Notes under the pieces: model-generated
What the model was told of the DNA's origin: nothing
Database searches by the model: none
Seen by the model: the letters and a program-made list of their open reading frames with translations, nothing else
Part shown: positions 1 through 7,014 of the stretch, in pieces
Position numbering within the stretch: the stretch's first letter is position 1
Layout of the letters: every line of letters starts with the position of its first letter
Translations under genes and position numbers: made by a program
From: JBKCUA01 sp046318675
Lineage (GTDB): Bacteria > Pseudomonadota > Alphaproteobacteria > JAJTHO01
Length of the DNA: 26,998 nt
Direction of reading: 5' to 3'
Assembly: GCA_046318675.1 (NCBI GenBank)
Contig: JBKCUA010000021.1
Location: 1 to 26,998 of the forward strand

Positions 1-139
1 TCTATTAACCCATTTATAGGGATGAGTGGCTAGAAAGGGCTAGGCGAGCAAACGTAAGCGTACTCAAACGTACGTGCGGATTGCGAGCATAGACCTGACG
101 ACGCCAATCGCCCTAGAAATGAGGTTAATAGAGGTGCCC
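1..139 (+). mobile_element. 146-bp MITE-like inverted-repeat element, copy 1 (cut by window edge)
   Basis: This is the same element as at 4130-4272, 11857-12002 and 21877-22022. The window starts 7 nt inside it, so the outermost GGGCACC is missing. It contains the 17-bp right terminal repeat GGTTAATAGAGGTGCCC ending at 139. The interior is a long imperfect hairpin: CATTTATAGGG on the left pairs with CCCTAGAAATG on the right with one mismatch. A direct repeat CAAACGTA lies at 49-56 and 65-72. There is no open reading frame of note, so any movement would need a transposase supplied from elsewhere. Confidence 0.85.
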
Positions 140-510
140 CAGCTATAACAAGGTGCCCTATTGCAAGCACACGATGAAAGTTATGCACAGATATTCCCAA
201 CGCGCTACTTTCTATCAGTGTTGTTTTTGTGGGAAAAATTTTTCTAATCGCAATTGCTTTAATATATTATTTTTCAATGACTTATAGTTAATTGAGTAAA
301 ACCAATATCTTCTTGCGTGAAAACAACACCCTGTCTCCGTGAAGCGCTTATCCACCATTTTATCCACAGACTTATCCCCGCAAGTTGGGGATAAGCATCT
401 GTCAAGGAGTGAAGGGAAAAAGTTTTGTTCGCGTTTTTGGGTATTGCTGGAAGGTTAGTGTTGGAAAAAATATATTGCTTTATAGTAAAAAATTGTTTAT
501 ATTTTTTACT
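140..510. other. AT-rich intergenic region with DnaA-box-like motifs
   Basis: This stretch precedes the first gene. It holds two exact matches to the DnaA-box consensus TTATNCACA: TTATGCACA at 181-189 and TTATCCACA at 360-368. Near matches are TTATCCACC at 348-356 and TTATCCCCG at 372-380. A strongly AT-rich block lies between them at about 235-300. A perfect hairpin, CTTATCCCC (371-379) and GGGGATAAG (387-395), closes the cluster. This arrangement resembles a replication origin or a DnaA-controlled promoter, but no flanking origin marker gene is visible, so the role is unproven. Confidence 0.35.
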
Positions 511-1917
511 ATGTCCGAATCAGTACTTGCAGAATCAGCAAAACTTCGTGCCTTATATACCCCAGATGATAAGGGTGTTCTTCCTATTCATGTGATGCAG
601 CAGCATCTTATTCAAGTCACCTCTCTTGCGGCAATAGTGGCCGTCATGGCTTATGCACTTCATAATGAGAATAAAGGTATCAAGCTTGATCATTTTGTGC
701 AATGGATCCCTCATTCTAATGAAAAAATAACATTCCAAGCAGGCGAAACGATAGAACAAACCATTACTGGGATTATTCAAAAAACGTATGCGAGTAAGCA
801 TTTTGATACTTTTGTGCATCATTATGCAGAACTATTAAATGTGGTTCAACCGGAGGCAGATGAATTCTATACTTTTGAAGAATTACCGCCTTATATGCTT
901 TCTTCGTCACAATTCCCGGTACCTATAGAATCCATGCGAAGAGCACTGAACAATATAAATAAGATTCTGCAAGGTCATCTACAGATTGTTGTTGCGCCTG
1001 GTGAGGGGTTTAAAAATTTTAATACAGCATTGACAAAACTTGAAAATGAAAAAAAATACCTCAGCGCAATGACGGACTTGGCGCGCATTACAGTGCTGTT
1101 TAATGATTACCAAATAAGTGAATTTTTTTCAATAGCGTTGGGGCAGGTGGCGAAGGCCTCAAAAGAATTGGAGAGCAATCCTTGTGGTGTGACTGGTTGT
1201 GAGCCACTAGAAGAACGGTTGCAGAAAAGTGGTTATTTGGCAAAGTATGGATACCTAGAGCTGAATGGTCAACGCTGTGAAGTTCAACTATGCCATGAGG
1301 TTATGGCTGGTGTATATTCAGTTACCCATGCTCTTTATGAGATAGAGCGCTACCTTGATGGAAAAGATAAACAGTCACTCTCTTCTGAAGACCTAAAGAA
1401 ACTTATGCAATCTGCTGTTTTAGAATTGAATTCTTTCGAAGAGCAAATAGGCAATATTACACATCCTTTGATGCAGGATGACACACCATGGCTTATCAAA
1501 GGCACTTATGCCGTGATGAATTTTTTTGGACGTGAGCAATCAGAAAAAATTGTGATTCAAACATTTAATAAGCAGAGACAGGAATTAGAACAAATTGCCT
1601 CTAGTATATTAACAACTGACCACGATGATGCTAGCCAAGAATTGAAAGAAATGATTCTTTTGGCATGGACTCTGCGGCAGAGTTGTCATTTAGTGAGTGT
1701 TTTTGGACAGACTGTTGATCCACAGTATCGTAAATATTACACAGATGCATTAGTTAATAAGTTGCCTGAAATAATGGAATCTTGTCTTTATTCAGATGGA
1801 GAAAAACCGGGTTTTTCTCTTTATTACCAATTGCAACTATGGGGTATTATAAAACCTGATGTTATTAAGCCCTCTAATTTTATGAGCTTGTACCAATTAG
1901 CAGGTAATCATCTTTAA
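511..1917 (+). CDS. RelA/SpoT-like nucleotidyltransferase-fold protein (putative)
   Basis: This encodes 468 residues from the ATG at 511. The reading frame is open further upstream to 385, but that extension is AT-rich and unlike a protein. The central part has the order of motifs seen in RelA/SpoT-domain proteins: a basic helix (FKNFNTALTKLEN, about 167-179), a D-L-A-R-I-T strand (189-194), GYLAKYG (241-247), CEVQL (256-260) and THALYEIER (272-280). These correspond to the RxK region, DxxGxR, GYxxxH and ExQ...H..Y of the family. The alternating GYLA and E-V-Q-L spacing is closest to the small RelA/SpoT-domain proteins lacking an HD domain. The catalytic residues are not a clean match, so synthetase activity is uncertain. 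The N-terminal 150 and C-terminal 170 residues are not recognised. The gene is clearly more AT-rich than the backbone, which suggests acquisition by transfer. Confidence 0.5.
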   Translation: MSESVLAESAKLRALYTPDDKGVLPIHVMQQHLIQVTSLAAIVAVMAYALHNENKGIKLDHFVQWIPHSNEKITFQAGETIEQTITGIIQKTYASKHFDTFVHHYAELLNVVQPEADEFYTFEELPPYMLSSSQFPVPIESMRRALNNINKILQGHLQIVVAPGEGFKNFNTALTKLENEKKYLSAMTDLARITVLFNDYQISEFFSIALGQVAKASKELESNPCGVTGCEPLEERLQKSGYLAKYGYLELNGQRCEVQLCHEVMAGVYSVTHALYEIERYLDGKDKQSLSSEDLKKLMQSAVLELNSFEEQIGNITHPLMQDDTPWLIKGTYAVMNFFGREQSEKIVIQTFNKQRQELEQIASSILTTDHDDASQELKEMILLAWTLRQSCHLVSVFGQTVDPQYRKYYTDALVNKLPEIMESCLYSDGEKPGFSLYYQLQLWGIIKPDVIKPSNFMSLYQLAGNHL

Positions 1918-1940
1918 CAGGGCGGTTTCCAAAACGAACT

Positions 1941-2005
1941 GCTATAAAAATGAGTGTCTAGGAAGATTTTTGCGAGGACTACTTGACGATGGCAATCGCC
2001 CCTAA
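1941..2005. repeat. Degenerate, internally deleted relative of the 146-bp element
   Basis: The stretch shares ordered blocks with the 146-bp elements: ATGAGTG-CTAG-AAG, then GCGAG, then TGACGA followed by CAATCGCCC and TA. The middle part (the CAAACGTA repeats) is missing and the terminal repeats are unrecognisable apart from a GGCAC near the right end. It lies just after the stop of the RelA/SpoT-like gene. It is probably an old decayed copy. Confidence 0.45.
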
Positions 2006-2016
2006 TAAAGGCACTC

Positions 2017-3666
2017 TTAGCTTATCCCCGCTTTTCCTTCCCAACCCCGTCCCATGACGGCGGAGAGTTGATACACTGCCACGTTGACGTTTGCTTGAAC
2101 GCTCCCAAAATCGGCCACCTGCTGGGCGGCGGGATAGACAATGGATGACGTCCCGGCGACGCTCAGCGTCCGCAGCACCGCCGTGCCGCCAGCGTTCAGA
2201 ATATCCACCTCATAGGCCTCATTCACCTCCCCCACGGGCACGTCGCCGCTGTCCTGCCAGCCGCCGCCGATGCGGCTGCGGCGAATCCAGGTGATGGTCA
2301 AATCGCCGCCGACGGCGCGGATGCCCTTGATCCACACGGGGGAGAGGGGCTTGAGGCACGCCCCAGTGGGGGTGAAGGCCACGGGGGCGGCATCGGCCAG
2401 CACCCCGCCGTTGGAGACAGCTTTAAGAACGCGGGCTTGCCCCCGTGCGTTGAGGGGCAGGGGTTGGCGCACCACTTCCGCCCCCAACAGGACAAAGCGT
2501 TCCCCGCTCAGGTGGCTGGTCATTGCCCATTCCGTGCCCCGCCGACCGCGGAGCAGGCGGCTAAGGCGATAGGTGTTTGGGGCAATCAGGGCGGCGTTGG
2601 CGAACTGGATGATTTCATTGCCCAGCACCGCCGTGTTGGCACCGTTCAGGATCAAATCATCGCTAAAGGAACTAAGGCTGCCATCGCTGAGCAGTACATC
2701 CACCGTTCGGGCATCATCCCAGGTATCGGGATAGGCACAGGTGCCCAGCACCGATGCCGCCGCCCCGGCCACCGCCCCGGCGGTAAGCATGGCGCGCGGT
2801 TCAAAGCTCACCCCGCCGTCGAGGGACTCAAACACTGTCGCCGATTGCCATTGGCTATCGCCGCGACTCTTCACCGGCACGGCAAACCACGCCAGGCCAT
2901 CGTCCCCCGCCTCGGCTAACGGCACATCAAGGGCATAGAGCAGCGTCGCCGCCGCCAGTTGCACGGCACTGCCGCCACCCTTGGTGGTGCCAGCCAGCAT
3001 GGCCTGGGCATAGACGGAAAGATCGGTGCTTACCCCCTCGGCGCGAACGACGACGCCCTCGGTCACTAGGCGCGTCAGGCGCACCGTGTGGGTTTTGCCC
3101 CGCCAGGTCAGGTTCACAACATCCCCCGGCTCCATGTATAAATATTTTGGGGGCAGGGCGAATTGATAGGCAAACCGCTCCGCCCACAGGGCGTCCAGCA
3201 GTTGCTGCGCCGCTCGCCGCGCCTGGGTTGCGGCCAGCGCGCCGCCAAAGCGAACGGTTTTCGCGGAGAGGGCAGGGGATACCTGCCGCTGCGCTGTTTG
3301 GGTGGTGGCCTGATACTCCCGCGCTGGATCGAGGCTGAGCACATCGATCTGTTCCGCCAGCGTGCTTTCCGCCAGGCGGGTGAGGGTCAGGGTCTCGGTA
3401 CTGTTTTTCTTGAGGGGGAGGAGATCGGTCTCCGGGATACTGGCCGCCGGCGTTTGCCCCCGGGGGCGAAGGATAAGCTTCGGGCCGCTCTCAATGCAGT
3501 CAAACTGCAGCAAGCCCTGCAAATCCTCCAACACATCCCGCAGGCGGGCGCGGTCGCTCACCGCCAGCCCGGGGATATACCCCGGCAGGGCAGCAGCCGA
3601 AGCCTGCGCCGTTGCAAGCCCAGCGCGAGCAAGAAGATCGTCGGTAAGGGTGCGGAGGTCGGACAT
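2017..3666 (-). CDS. GTA/phage tail-tip protein, C-terminal part of a gp15 megatron-like protein
   Basis: This encodes 549 residues starting MSDLRTLTDD. The ATG at 3666 is chosen because AGGA lies 8 nt upstream; the open frame continues to 3873 through unrelated sequence. The protein matches the C-terminal half of the large tail-tip (megatron, Rcc01698/gp15-type, Phage-tail_3) proteins of alphaproteobacterial gene transfer agents. Characteristic are the receptor-binding-like region around LSRLLRGRRGTEWAM and the preceding stretch with YLYMEPGDVV and an LTRLVTEG segment. GTA megatrons are usually about 1,300 residues, so the N-terminal TIM-barrel/glycoside-hydrolase-like half is absent here. 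None of the usual GTA neighbours (gp12-gp14) is adjacent; a DUF2163 protein lies 6 kb away. It may be a split but expressed gene or a remnant. Confidence 0.75.
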   Translation of the reverse strand: MSDLRTLTDDLLARAGLATAQASAAALPGYIPGLAVSDRARLRDVLEDLQGLLQFDCIESGPKLILRPRGQTPAASIPETDLLPLKKNSTETLTLTRLAESTLAEQIDVLSLDPAREYQATTQTAQRQVSPALSAKTVRFGGALAATQARRAAQQLLDALWAERFAYQFALPPKYLYMEPGDVVNLTWRGKTHTVRLTRLVTEGVVVRAEGVSTDLSVYAQAMLAGTTKGGGSAVQLAAATLLYALDVPLAEAGDDGLAWFAVPVKSRGDSQWQSATVFESLDGGVSFEPRAMLTAGAVAGAAASVLGTCAYPDTWDDARTVDVLLSDGSLSSFSDDLILNGANTAVLGNEIIQFANAALIAPNTYRLSRLLRGRRGTEWAMTSHLSGERFVLLGAEVVRQPLPLNARGQARVLKAVSNGGVLADAAPVAFTPTGACLKPLSPVWIKGIRAVGGDLTITWIRRSRIGGGWQDSGDVPVGEVNEAYEVDILNAGGTAVLRTLSVAGTSSIVYPAAQQVADFGSVQANVNVAVYQLSAVMGRGWEGKAGIS

Positions 3667-3689
3667 GGGGGTGTTCCTGATGAAAAGTG

Positions 3690-3717
3690 TTGACATTTTT
3701 ATGTAAAAAGTTATATA
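3690..3717 (+). promoter_or_regulatory. Putative sigma-70-type promoter upstream of a small ORF
   Basis: TTGACA at 3690-3695 is a perfect -35 box, followed by a 16-nt spacer and TATATA at 3712-3717. The direction is away from the GTA gene and toward the small ORF at 3761, which also has a strong ribosome binding site. Confidence 0.45.
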
Positions 3718-3760
3718 TATTAAGATATATTTAGGAGTATTGCCAAAGAGGAAGGAATCT

Positions 3761-3868
3761 ATGCCCAAAAAACTCCCTAATGCCCCCCTTGCCGCCCAAG
3801 CGCTGGAGGAAAAGGTTGACGCTGGCGGCGGCTCGGCGTGGATGCTGCAACGCCTTGATGCCGTGTGA
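3761..3868 (+). CDS. Small ORF of unknown function (35 aa)
   Basis: The ORF begins MPKKLPNAPLAAQ and ends at TGA 3866-3868. It has a near-ideal Shine-Dalgarno stretch (AGGAAGGA, about 5 nt before the ATG) and a TTGACA/TATATA promoter about 45-70 nt upstream, which makes translation plausible despite its length. The product is mildly amphipathic (LEEKVDAGGGSAWMLQRLDAV) and I recognise no family. It may be a truncated remnant of a longer gene, since it sits between the GTA gene and a tRNA cluster where rearrangement is evident. Confidence 0.4.
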   Translation: MPKKLPNAPLAAQALEEKVDAGGGSAWMLQRLDAV

Positions 3869-3935
3869 TGCAAAAACCAAAAACGTCTTGCGCCGCCGGA
3901 TAGTCGCGGCTAAGAACGATGCTCTTGTTGATGAG

Positions 3936-4010
3936 GCGCCCGTAGCTCAGCGGTAGAGCATCTGACTTTTAATCAGAGGGTCCATGGTTCGAATCCATGC
4001 GGGCGCACCA
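3936..4010 (+). tRNA. tRNA-Lys (anticodon TTT)
   Basis: The acceptor stem GCGCCCG pairs with CGGGCGC. The D-arm GTAGCTCAGCGGTAGAGC is present, the anticodon stem CTGA/TCAG encloses CTTTTAA (anticodon TTT), and the T-arm GGTTCGAATCC is intact. The 3' CCA is encoded (4008-4010). Confidence 0.96.
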
Positions 4011-4028
4011 CAGGTATAAAGCCGGTAC

Positions 4029-4117
4029 GGATGGGTGGTCGAGTGGTTTAAGGCACCGGTCTTGAAAACCGGCGTGGGCATCCCCCACCGTGGGTTCGAA
4101 TCCCACCCCATCCGCCA
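4029..4117 (+). tRNA. tRNA-Ser (anticodon TGA)
   Basis: This is a class II tRNA with a long variable arm. The acceptor stem GGATGGG pairs with CCCATCC, the anticodon stem CCGGT/ACCGG encloses CTTGAAA (anticodon TGA), and the variable arm is CGTGGGCATCCCCCACCG. The 3' CCA is encoded (4115-4117). It starts 18 nt after tRNA-Lys, so the two are probably co-transcribed. A 146-bp element begins 12 nt downstream. Confidence 0.96.
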
Positions 4118-4129
4118 TGTTTAGATGTT

Positions 4130-4272
4130 GGGCACCTCTATTAACCTATTAGGAACGAGTGGCTCTGATGGGCTAGGCGAGCAAACGTAAGCGTACTCAA
4201 ACGTACGTGCGGATTGCGAGCATAGACCTGACGACGCCAATCGCCCTAGAAATGAGGTTAATAGAGGTGCCC
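4130..4272 (+). mobile_element. 146-bp MITE-like inverted-repeat element, copy 2
   Basis: The copy is 143 bp with perfect termini GGGCACCTCTATTAACC and GGTTAATAGAGGTGCCC, in the same orientation as copy 1. Its left inner arm is diverged and shortened (CTATTAGGAACGAG instead of CATTTATAGGGATGAG), and it shares CTCTGATGGGCTAGG with copy 3. The flanks (TGTT on the left, CGTG on the right) show no convincing target duplication. It lies between tRNA-Ser and a gene fragment. Confidence 0.9.
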
Positions 4273-4340
4273 CGTGTTGTTACCGACTGGATTGCCTCCA
4301 TAGGTGCGTTTTTGGGGACACGGGCGAGAAGAGCCAGGGC
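4273..4340 (-). pseudogene. Fragment related to the 92-aa gene at 5084-5362
   Basis: The reverse strand reads ALALLARVPKNAP, closely matching ALALLARVPKNTP of the intact gene about 0.9 kb away. The two DNA segments (4301-4340 and 5189-5230) differ mostly at synonymous third positions, showing descent from coding copies. A TAA codon lies just upstream in frame, and the downstream side runs into the 146-bp element, so only about 20 codons survive. Confidence 0.6.
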
Positions 4341-4368
4341 GTGTTATTGCCAAAAGTCTGTGCAACCA

Positions 4369-4695
4369 TCAGGAATGAGCAACACCCGGTGCCAGAGTCT
4401 GCACACTAAGCCGTAGCCCCATACCGTGCAGAATTGCCCCCAAGGTATCAATTTTGGGGTTGCCCTTGGGGGACAGGGCTTTGTAGAGGTTCTGGCGGTT
4501 CAGGCGGGTTTTTTCCGCCAAGGCAGACAGGCCGCCGTGGGCTTCGGCTACGTTGCGTAGAGCCGCCAAGAAAAAGCCTAGATCACCATCCTCCTGATAT
4601 TCCTGCACGGCTACGTCCAGATAGGCTTGGGCATGGGCCGGATCGCGCAGGGAGTTCTGCAACACGGTGGTAAAGGGTACGGACAGTTCAGTCAT
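4369..4695 (-). CDS. HigA/HTH-type antitoxin (addiction module antidote)
   Basis: This encodes 108 residues from MTELSVPF. AAGGAG lies 9 nt before this ATG, and the ATG overlaps the stop of the upstream toxin as ATGA, so it is preferred over the in-frame start at 4725. The sequence matches the probable addiction module antidote family with a helix-turn-helix: YLDVAVQEY..GDLGFFLAALRNVAEAHGG, then LSALAEKTRLNRQNLYKALSPKGNP as the HTH. It follows the toxin gene, the toxin-first order typical of HigBA-like and Gp49-type pairs. As a DNA-binding antitoxin it would neutralise the toxin and autoregulate the operon. Confidence 0.88.
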   Translation of the reverse strand: MTELSVPFTTVLQNSLRDPAHAQAYLDVAVQEYQEDGDLGFFLAALRNVAEAHGGLSALAEKTRLNRQNLYKALSPKGNPKIDTLGAILHGMGLRLSVQTLAPGVAHS

Positions 4696-5024
4696 TGCTT
4701 TGTTCTCCTTAGATACTCTTGCCATAATGCCCGAGCGCGGGGGATGTCCCGGCTCTGGCTGTCCTTGTCACCGCCGCACAAGAGTAACACGAGGTGTTCC
4801 CCCTGCTGGCCGTAATAGACGCGGTAGCCCTTGCCAAAGAACAACCGCAATTCATGCACCCCATCCCCCACGGGCTTACAATCGCCCCGGTTGCCGTGCT
4901 GTAACCGCTCTAGCCGCCGCTCAATCCGGGCGCGGGTGGTGCGATCACCGAGATCATCCAGCCAATCCACAAAGGGCATTTTGCCGGACGCATCACGGTA
5001 CACCTCAAGGGATATGGGAAGCAT
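4692..5024 (-). CDS. HigB/RelE-superfamily toxin (Gp49-like killer protein)
   Basis: This encodes 110 residues from MLPISLEVY. The start at 5024 is favoured because a palindrome and a -10 box occupy the DNA just upstream, which would place the longer start (5051) inside the promoter. The protein has the layout of the Gp49/HigB-type toxins: a WLDDLGDRTTRARIERRLERLQHGNRGD helix pair, then a beta core VHELRLFFGKGYRVYYG and LVLLLCGGDKDSQSRDI, and a C-terminal helix ARALWQEYLRR. These toxins are ribosome-dependent mRNA interferases in studied cases. It is translationally coupled to the antitoxin. Confidence 0.88.
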   Translation of the reverse strand: MLPISLEVYRDASGKMPFVDWLDDLGDRTTRARIERRLERLQHGNRGDCKPVGDGVHELRLFFGKGYRVYYGQQGEHLVLLLCGGDKDSQSRDIPRARALWQEYLRRTKQ

Positions 5025-5030
5025 GAGCCT

Positions 5031-5059
5031 ATTGTATGCTACAGCATACAAAAAAGCAA
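5031..5059 (-). promoter_or_regulatory. Promoter and palindromic operator of the HigBA-type operon
   Basis: Read on the minus strand, TTGCTT (5054-5059) and TACAAT (5031-5036) are spaced by exactly 17 nt. A 9-bp inverted repeat, TTGTATGCT/AGCATACAA with a 2-nt centre, spans 5032-5051 and covers the spacer and part of the -10 box. This is the expected placement for autorepression by the toxin-antitoxin complex. The transcript would start only a few nucleotides before the toxin ATG. Confidence 0.65.
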
Positions 5060-5083
5060 GTTAGTTCTTACTATGTGTTCTTA

Positions 5084-5362
5084 CTATGCGCCTTGGCCAT
5101 TCCTAAAATTCTTTAATTTCTGCAACACCTCCTCCCGTAGCCGCGCCGCGTCCTCAGGGGTCAGGCACTTAGGTATGGAGGGGGAATCTATCGGGGTATT
5201 TTTCGGCACCCGGGCGAGGAGAGCTAAGGCCGCCTTCAGCCGTTGATCCAGCGTTGGCCGCTGGCCATCGCTGTCCACAATATCGGCGCGAAGAACCTGC
5301 CCCAGAAAGTCAATAAGATGTTGTGGGTCAATAAGTGACGGGGTGACGGGGGGGTGGGTCAT
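5084..5362 (-). CDS. Conserved small protein of unknown function (92 aa)
   Basis: The ORF starts MTHPPVTPSLIDPQ with AAGGA 6 nt before the ATG. The product looks helical: LIDFLGQVLRADIVDSDGQ, then LDQRLKAALALLARVPKN, and a C-terminal helix LTPEDAARLREEVLQKL. No signal peptide or membrane segment is seen. A fragment of a paralogue survives at 4273-4340 with mostly synonymous differences, so the family has been duplicated and is under protein-level constraint. I do not recognise a family; a small phage or GTA-associated protein is possible but not shown. Confidence 0.7.
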   Translation of the reverse strand: MTHPPVTPSLIDPQHLIDFLGQVLRADIVDSDGQRPTLDQRLKAALALLARVPKNTPIDSPSIPKCLTPEDAARLREEVLQKLKNFRNGQGA

Positions 5363-5500
5363 GGGGAATCCTTGCGTGGTAAAAAAATAAAAAAATTAAA
5401 AAAAGTGATTTAAATTACTTGAAATTAAATTAATTTACTTTAATATAATTAATATTACAGTAAATTTTAACACTAATCAACTTTATGATGGATAAGCATT
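5363..5500. other. AT-rich divergent promoter region
   Basis: About 138 nt of almost pure A/T lies between the 92-aa gene (leftward) and the secreted protein gene (rightward). It contains several overlapping TATAAT-like and TTAATT palindromic stretches. No single promoter can be chosen with confidence. Confidence 0.35.
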
Positions 5501-6997
5501 ATGAATTTTAAAAAATTTTTGTTATCAGCATTTGGCGCTCTACAGGTGACGAGCAATTCGGTCTTGCCGTCCATGGCGGCTCCCGTCTTGCCTCAGGGTG
5601 ACGTGAACGGAAATCCGCCGCCGGAAGAAGTTATTACCCCTACGGAGGAAATTATCCCCACAGGGAAAGAATGCGCTGTTGTGATTGTACGAGATGGTTC
5701 TAACAGTACATGGCCTGAGGCTCAGCATCATGCTGAGAATATGGAAAATATAATACGAGAAAGTATCGGGGAAAAAGGTTTGACACCGGCAGATGTTCGT
5801 ATTTTTCAAACAGATAAGGACGAAAGTTCATTTAGGCAAGAGAAACAAATAGTTAATGATTTTACGAATTTAAAAATTCCTATTATAATGAATCTGTCTT
5901 ATGGTACTCAACGAACTATAGAAGACATTAAGAAGCTTTATAATACAATAGATGAGATCGCTAACAGTTATCCAGTGCCTTTGGAAGAAAATAATAAATG
6001 GTTGGAATTGCGAAATAAATTGAATGAAAAATACGGAGAGGGCTTGCAAAATCTCAGATTCTCGAACGCTACTGATCCGGATGTTATTGCGTTGCTGAGT
6101 TTTAATGACGATTGGGAGGAACATAGAAAAAATCTGATAGCACTTTCGGAAGAACCCTATGTCTCGGTTAATGTAGCTGCGGGCAATGAACTTTATACAA
6201 ACAATGAAAAGGTAAGCGGACCAGTTTTTTGGAATGACCTTGCTCTAGGTGTTCCCGAGGTTACCGTGGTGGGGGTGAAGGCAGAACATTTAACAAGATA
6301 TTTGAACGAGCGTGAAGCACAACTCCCGTTGCCCGGGCAGGGTCGAGGCCAACTAGTACGGGATACTGACGGTGATGTTATTGACCCTAATGTTTACCAG
6401 AATAATGAAGGCGGCTATTACCTTAGGGTGGACTATAATAGAAATGGTACATATTCAACGCCGTTGGATATTGACGAAAGGGAAGCAGAATTGATTCAGA
6501 AATTTACCGAGAAAAACATAGAGGATTTAAAGAACTCTCAGCAGTTTATCACTCAGAAAGAGTTTAAAGGTATTCAAGCTAACCGTTCCTCTATACCGCT
6601 AGCTAAGCACTATGAATGGATTGCACTGGCCACAAACGGTGCTGTGGTGGAGACAGACACTCCCGGCGTGGTGTTTGCTCCGTATCAAACAGCCTCTGGT
6701 AAGATAAGGAATGTATCTTTTTTGGTTAATGAGCAAGGAACATTAAGGCTAAACCCGGAAACTTATGGTCTTAGTGAGACTTTGTCCACGTCTACGGCCA
6801 CGGCGATGTGGACGGCGCAGCTGGCAGTAAAAGAATGTAATGAAGTTAATTTTAATAGGAGCAATAAAGTCAATCCTAAGGCAGTAGGGGTATACGATTC
6901 TAGAGCTGACAATTACAGGCTTTTGCAACAGCAAACCGACGAGCTTAATAAGCAATCGCTTGCATTCTACAACAGCCTTAAAGACAATAGTAAATAG
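5501..6997 (+). CDS. Secreted, divergent subtilisin-like (S8-type) protein
   Basis: This encodes 498 residues. The N-terminus MNFKKFLLSAFGALQV..LPSMAA is a good signal peptide with likely cleavage near residue 26, followed by a Pro/Glu-rich linker (33-56). The remainder carries the landmarks of subtilases in order: VIVRDGSN with Asp65, a His pair at 76-77, IPIIMNLSYGT (127-136), VNVAAGNELY with the oxyanion Asn229, VPEVTVVGVKA (251-261), and TSTATAMWTAQLA (430-442) with Ser431 in the place of the catalytic Ser of GTSMATP. The canonical HGTHVAG motif and the Gly before TS are not conserved, so the protein is remote and activity is uncertain. An insertion of about 100 residues (262-365) separates the AAGN and Ser regions. 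It is AT-rich relative to neighbours and probably acquired. It may act on host or prey proteins or in autoprocessing. Confidence 0.55.
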   Translation: MNFKKFLLSAFGALQVTSNSVLPSMAAPVLPQGDVNGNPPPEEVITPTEEIIPTGKECAVVIVRDGSNSTWPEAQHHAENMENIIRESIGEKGLTPADVRIFQTDKDESSFRQEKQIVNDFTNLKIPIIMNLSYGTQRTIEDIKKLYNTIDEIANSYPVPLEENNKWLELRNKLNEKYGEGLQNLRFSNATDPDVIALLSFNDDWEEHRKNLIALSEEPYVSVNVAAGNELYTNNEKVSGPVFWNDLALGVPEVTVVGVKAEHLTRYLNEREAQLPLPGQGRGQLVRDTDGDVIDPNVYQNNEGGYYLRVDYNRNGTYSTPLDIDEREAELIQKFTEKNIEDLKNSQQFITQKEFKGIQANRSSIPLAKHYEWIALATNGAVVETDTPGVVFAPYQTASGKIRNVSFLVNEQGTLRLNPETYGLSETLSTSTATAMWTAQLAVKECNEVNFNRSNKVNPKAVGVYDSRADNYRLLQQQTDELNKQSLAFYNSLKDNSK

Positions 6998-7014
6998 CAG
7001 CAAAAAGAATGATC

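Noticed and set aside
3667..3873. N-terminal extension of the megatron-like frame
   Set aside because: It has no similarity to tail proteins, includes an AT-rich promoter region read in reverse, and a good start with a ribosome site exists at 3666.
4130..4272. Target duplication for element copy 2
   Set aside because: The flanks TGTT and CGTG do not match. A TGTTG seen on both sides is offset by three bases and cannot be a simple duplication.
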